From positions 1 through 64,000 of the forward strand of contig NADL03000612.1 of NCBI GenBank assembly GCA_002205965.3: DNA of 64,000 bases, read 5' to 3'. The position numbers were made by a program, and so were the translations under genes. Under the pieces are notes generated by a model. The model ran no database searches. It was not told the origin of the DNA and saw nothing but the letters and a program-made list of their open reading frames with translations. Source of the stretch: Kappaphycus alvarezii. Lineage: Eukaryota; Rhodophyta; Florideophyceae; Gigartinales; Solieriaceae. Below are positions 63,001 through 64,000 of this stretch, in pieces; within the stretch, counting starts at the first letter, position 1; every line of letters starts with the position of its first letter.

Positions 63001-64000
63001 CTGCAAAGCTTTCTTGGAAACTCACATTTCAGTAGTCTTTAAAAAACCCTTTAGATATACTCATCCGTATCTTGATGTTGAGACTCACCTGAGGACCGGT
63101 CAATAATTGTTCTTCTAACGAAATTAAAAGGCACTGATCTTTAATTAAGGCGCCTGAGTGTAAATATTCGTAAAAATCGGATTTTTATCTGTATTTTCAT
63201 CGATATTGTCTCGTTTTCAATCCTGGAATTCCAATTTTTACTGCACAGTCTTACTGTTTAATACTGTAGTGATTAGTTAGAAAAAAATTAGAAAATGTGC
63301 ATTCATTTGCATAAGATATCCGAAAACGTCTATTAGAGAAATTTTCACTGTGTACAAGACTTACAAAAAAGTTATTCTAATCAGACCGGTGAGTTCTATG
63401 AAACAAATATGCAATACCTTTGGACAAAAACAGGTCTAATAAAGGCTCTATACGGTTTTAAAGATTGATCGAGTAGATGATATCAGTAAAAAGCTTAGTC
63501 TATTTCCAGAATCGAACTTTTGAGAAAAAGTACCCCGAAATTGGATCTCAAATGTATTTTTAGATTGAATGTAGTTATGTTCGCAACTGAGCTGTTTTGG
63601 AATTTGCTGCAGAACTTTTTTTTTGGAAAGCGATTGTTGAGGTTAGATGGCATGGTAGGAAGACAAAAAGCGATATTGGAGAGTAATAATACCCGAAGGA
63701 AAGAGTGATAGAGTCTGAAAATTACACATTTCAATGGAAGTTAAGCCCTAATACTGTGAGTTGTGACTTTTTTATACCAGTTGGGATCTTGTTGGTTGAT
63801 TAATAAAGTAATGCTGCTATTAGTGGGTGAAACCGGCTTGAAAGATGTGAGGGACATCAAAGATTGCCAGTAGTCCCGCCTTGGTTTTCTTGAAATTAAC
63901 TAAATTAAATAACCACATAGAATTCAGAAATAAGGAAATAGAAGTGACCATATCCTGTGATAAGTAACTACATAATCATTTAAGGGTATCCAAACTACAT
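63001..64000. other. AT-rich stretch without recognised genes
   Basis: No motif-bearing frame was seen on either strand. The DDE core of the preceding transposon would be expected here but is missing or too decayed to see. Confidence 0.4.

Noticed and set aside
1-64000. tRNA, rRNA or other RNA genes
   Set aside because: None recognised by eye on either strand. A covariance-model scan (tRNAscan-SE, Rfam) would be decisive and could not be run.

Overview
The window looks like nuclear DNA of a red alga, most likely a florideophyte related to Chondrus crispus (inferred from gene content, not from a database match). The reasons are: nucleus-encoded photosystem II subunits that resemble red-algal PsbQ' and PsbW; compact host genes that mostly lack introns, with the few introns seen being about 115-125 nt; a glutaredoxin-MsrA fusion, a type I recall from red algae; and long stretches of nested transposable elements between gene islands.

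Layout. 1-16 kb is a transposon nest on a decayed Ty3/gypsy fossil (minus strand). It carries a young Ty1/copia element (2111-8412, LTRs about 99% alike, 5-bp ATTCC target duplication), a 1-kb repeat present twice, and a decayed Tc1/mariner element inserted in one copy of that repeat. 17.2-33 kb is a host gene island whose genes alternate in direction: TOE1-like nuclease (+), bromodomain protein (-), triple-glutaredoxin-MsrA (+), mitochondrial carrier (-), psbW (+), psbQ' (-), PH-domain protein kinase (+), a probable unnamed exon (-), and a two-exon coiled-coil gene (+). 34-44.2 kb is a second transposon sea: a MITE-like foldback, a hAT fragment, a Tc1/mariner with clear TIRs and TA duplication, a DDE transposase of PIF/Harbinger type, and a DIRS-like tyrosine-recombinase retroelement with 272-bp direct repeats. 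45.1-56.6 kb is a second host island: a Nup160/Nup120-like nucleoporin, a three-exon 85-residue membrane protein, a BAR-like protein, a YqgF/RuvX nuclease, a lipid-anchored (MGC) protein and a hypothetical protein. 57-64 kb is AT-rich and gene-poor, with Tc1 and CENP-B-type transposase remains.

Two signals cut across the genes. First, a GTAC palindrome (GTACAGTAC/GTACTGTAC, often in overlapping tandem copies) lies about 150-530 bp upstream of most host start codons and in the shared space of divergent gene pairs; a similar cluster lies in the U3 part of the copia LTRs. Second, host genes tend to run from C/T-rich at the 5' end to G/A-rich at the 3' end of the coding strand. The GTAC element is the best candidate here for an undescribed regulatory system.

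The photosystem genes form a convergent pair. The Grx-MsrA protein would couple thiol reduction with methionine sulfoxide repair in one chain. All functional calls rest on reading motifs by eye.
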